A stretch of DNA of 64,000 nucleotides. Origin: an uncultured Arenicella sp. (GTDB taxonomy: Bacteria; Pseudomonadota; Gammaproteobacteria; Arenicellales; Arenicellaceae). The stretch covers positions 62,001 to 126,000 of the forward strand of contig CALIVT010000005.1 of NCBI GenBank assembly GCA_938048185.1, written 5' to 3'. The translations under genes were made by a program, and so were the position numbers. Below the pieces are notes generated by a model. That model saw only the letters and a list, made by a program, of their open reading frames with translations. It ran no database searches and was not told the origin of the DNA. Below are positions 62,543-64,000 of this stretch, piece by piece. Positions within the stretch are counted from its first letter, which is position 1. Every line of letters starts with the position of its first letter.

Positions 62543-63733
62543 ATGAAAACGACCTATCTTATTAACTCTCTTGAAGGCGGTGGCGCCGAGCGTGTTTTCT
62601 CCGAGCTTATAGGCATGGCTGCCAAAGATGCTGAGCTATCAAATCCGATAGAGGTGATTTTATTGGATATTAGACCTGAGGCGTATCGATTGCCAGATAC
62701 CGTGCGGGTGCATCGACTTGGTAAGAGCGCTGGCTTTCCTAGTGCGATTATTCAGTTTCTTAAGGTACTTTATCTGTTTCGCGAACTGCGCCCAGATAGG
62801 TCTGTTAGTTTTTTAAGTCGCGCTAATATTATTAATATTATCAGCGCCAAAATTTTTAATTTCCAAAGTGTAGTTAGTGAGCGTAGCAACACACTCGGGC
62901 GTCTATCGGGGAAATATAGCGGTATGAAGCGAGGTTTGGTGGCTCTGATTTACCGGCGCGCGGATAAAGTGATCGCAGTTTCTAATGGTGTTGCGGAATG
63001 CTTGATCAAGGAATTTGGTATTACGCCCTCGAAGGTCTCGGTTCTCACGAACCCGGTTGATTTTAGGCATATACAGGAACAGGCATATGCTGATAATAAA
63101 TCTATACTTGCTGGTGAATCGAATCATCAAGGCACAGGCAGTATTATCGCGATGGGTCGTTTGGTCGATAGCAAACGATTTGATGATTTGATTCGTGCCT
63201 ATGCCGAATCGGGTCAGACTTGCGGTTTGACGATTTTAGGTGATGGGCCAAATCGACAACAGTTGATTCGACTCATCGAAGAGCTAAACCTAGCTGATCA
63301 AATTCAACTAAAGGGCTTCGTAGGTAACCCATATGCTGAACTAGCGCGCGCGAATTTTTTCATATTAAGCTCTAGTCTAGAGGGCTTTCCGAACGCCTTG
63401 CTTGAAGCGATGGCGTTGGGCAATGCGGTAATTTCTACCGATTGTAACGACGGTCCGCGTGAGATATTGGCACTTAGCCAGACGATTGCCTCTGGCAACG
63501 TTGAAGTCACTGAATTCGGTCTAATGGTTGGCGTTGGCGATTGCAGCGCAATGGCGCAGGCGATAAATTGCTTGGCCAATGATGAGCGCCTTCGAATTCG
63601 ACTCGCGGCAAACGCGAGACGTCGAGTGATGCAATTTTCCAAGCAAGAGTTCTATCAAAAATACACGAAATTGCTTGAGGGAATTAGTGGCGCTAAAGCA
63701 AATAAGGTTTGTCACGCTGGCGGGCAATCGTAA
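62543..63733 (+). CDS. Glycosyltransferase family 4 protein
   Basis: 396 aa, a GT-B fold. The N-terminal loop is LEGGGAERVFSELI, the classic glycine-rich acceptor-side motif. The C-terminal half has IIAMGRLVDSKRFDDLIRAYAE and LTILGDGPNRQQLIRL, and the nucleotide-sugar site LEGFPNALLEAMALGNAVIS with an E-x7-E-like arrangement. It would add a sugar to the lipid-linked repeat unit. Donor and acceptor cannot be assigned. In operon with ugd and the following membrane-protein gene, whose start is 1 bp beyond the stop. Confidence 0.92.
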   Translation: MKTTYLINSLEGGGAERVFSELIGMAAKDAELSNPIEVILLDIRPEAYRLPDTVRVHRLGKSAGFPSAIIQFLKVLYLFRELRPDRSVSFLSRANIINIISAKIFNFQSVVSERSNTLGRLSGKYSGMKRGLVALIYRRADKVIAVSNGVAECLIKEFGITPSKVSVLTNPVDFRHIQEQAYADNKSILAGESNHQGTGSIIAMGRLVDSKRFDDLIRAYAESGQTCGLTILGDGPNRQQLIRLIEELNLADQIQLKGFVGNPYAELARANFFILSSSLEGFPNALLEAMALGNAVISTDCNDGPREILALSQTIASGNVEVTEFGLMVGVGDCSAMAQAINCLANDERLRIRLAANARRRVMQFSKQEFYQKYTKLLEGISGAKANKVCHAGGQS

Positions 63734-63734
63734 G

Positions 63735-64000
63735 GTGTTTGACGGCCTTAAAATTGCTGTTGCTGTGATTGTGCTGGTCGTTGCTGCTCACCACTTGGTA
63801 CGCTCCCGCGCCAGCGCGGCACTTATGCTTCTGTTTGTGCTTTTCTTTATGCGCTTTGTTTTAGCGTCTTTTCATTCAATCACTTACCCGCCGTTATTGG
63901 GTTCGTTTTCGCTTATGTCGTTGGCGTCACTTGCGTCGCTCGGTGCGTGTTTTTTATTACTTCCTTTAATTAAACCCCGTGGACATTCGCGGTGGGTGAT
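63735..64000 (+). CDS. Membrane protein, 3' part cut by window edge; possible O-antigen ligase/polymerase
   Basis: An open frame begins near GTG 63735 and runs off the right edge: 88 codons are visible. The peptide is very hydrophobic, with helices around IAVAVIVLVVAAHHL, LMLLFVLFFMRFVLASF and a third near SLMSLASLASLGACFLLLPL. Position after a glycosyltransferase in a polysaccharide locus suggests a Wzy- or WaaL-like polymerase/ligase, but no diagnostic motif is yet visible. The start is uncertain: the ribosome site is poor. Confidence 0.5.
   Translation, partial: MFDGLKIAVAVIVLVVAAHHLVRSRASAALMLLFVLFFMRFVLASFHSITYPPLLGSFSLMSLASLASLGACFLLLPLIKPRGHSRWV

Noticed and set aside
1-64000. Mobile elements, prophage, defence systems or CRISPR arrays
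   Set aside because: No transposase, integrase, restriction, Cas or toxin-antitoxin-like proteins and no regularly spaced repeat array were seen; gene content and layout look like stable chromosome.

Overview
The window looks like a chromosomal segment of a heterotrophic, probably marine, gammaproteobacterium. The signs are ParC numbered like the E. coli protein, two large TonB-dependent receptors, Na+-coupled transporters, and many genes for methylated amines, sulfonates and one-carbon units. I cannot name the genus. There are no rRNA or tRNA genes, CRISPR arrays, transposases or phage genes; coding density is high and every gene fully inside the window looks intact. One gene is cut by each edge.

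Layout. 1-6.2 kb: a truncated Fe-S/FAD oxidoreductase, a small methyltransferase-like protein, then housekeeping parC, tal, a VanZ-like protein and an iron-type alcohol dehydrogenase. 6.4-12 kb: a TonB-dependent receptor with a strong terminator, then two overlapping sulfotransferase genes, the first fused to TPRs. 12-23.8 kb: a quaternary-ammonium locus. A minus-strand group holds a gamma-butyrobetaine-hydroxylase-like oxygenase, a BCCT transporter and an AspH-type oxygenase. Facing it are a choline-dehydrogenase-like flavoprotein, a 3-hydroxyisobutyrate-dehydrogenase-like enzyme, a GlxA/CdhR-type regulator, a dehydrocarnitine-cleaving BKACE enzyme, a carnitine dehydrogenase-thioesterase fusion, a second gamma-butyrobetaine hydroxylase and a cupin. 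Together they can take gamma-butyrobetaine to carnitine and on to glycine betaine.

24-38 kb: a catabolic region of unknown substrate. It holds a methylmalonate/malonate-semialdehyde dehydrogenase, a tautomerase-like protein, two TTC38-type TPR paralogues, a TonB receptor, a glutathione transferase, an FNT channel, a DapA-like aldolase, a MocR-type regulator and an AGCS symporter. The same operator-like sequence (paired GGTACC boxes 18 bp apart, the second continuing as GGTACCGGTTCTT) lies upstream of the DapA-like gene and of the second TTC38 gene, and suggests a regulon. 38-49 kb: a one-carbon module. It contains purU, a dimethylglycine/sarcosine dehydrogenase-like enzyme, an XRE-cupin regulator, an IclR regulator, an unrecognised 63-aa protein with its own terminator, a three-subunit molybdopterin oxidoreductase (probably formate dehydrogenase) and folD. 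It would oxidise methyl groups released from betaine-derived dimethylglycine and sarcosine.

49-55 kb: a minus-strand sulfoacetaldehyde pathway, xsc then pta, followed by a CobS-like AAA+ ATPase, a CobT-like VWA protein and a Lin0512-family protein. No cobaltochelatase large subunit or cobalamin gene is present. A strong terminator sits about 20 nt before the pta start. 55-64 kb: exopolysaccharide genes. gmd, fcl and manC make GDP-mannose and GDP-fucose; with them are an undecaprenyl-phosphate sugar transferase, ugd, a GT4 glycosyltransferase and a truncated membrane protein resembling a polymerase or O-antigen ligase.

The best candidates for undescribed biology are the orphan CobST/Lin0512 group tied to Xsc-Pta with its attenuator-like junction, the MocR/GGTACC regulon with twin TTC38 genes, the second GBBH-like oxygenase that lacks the zinc cysteines, and the 63-aa protein gene.
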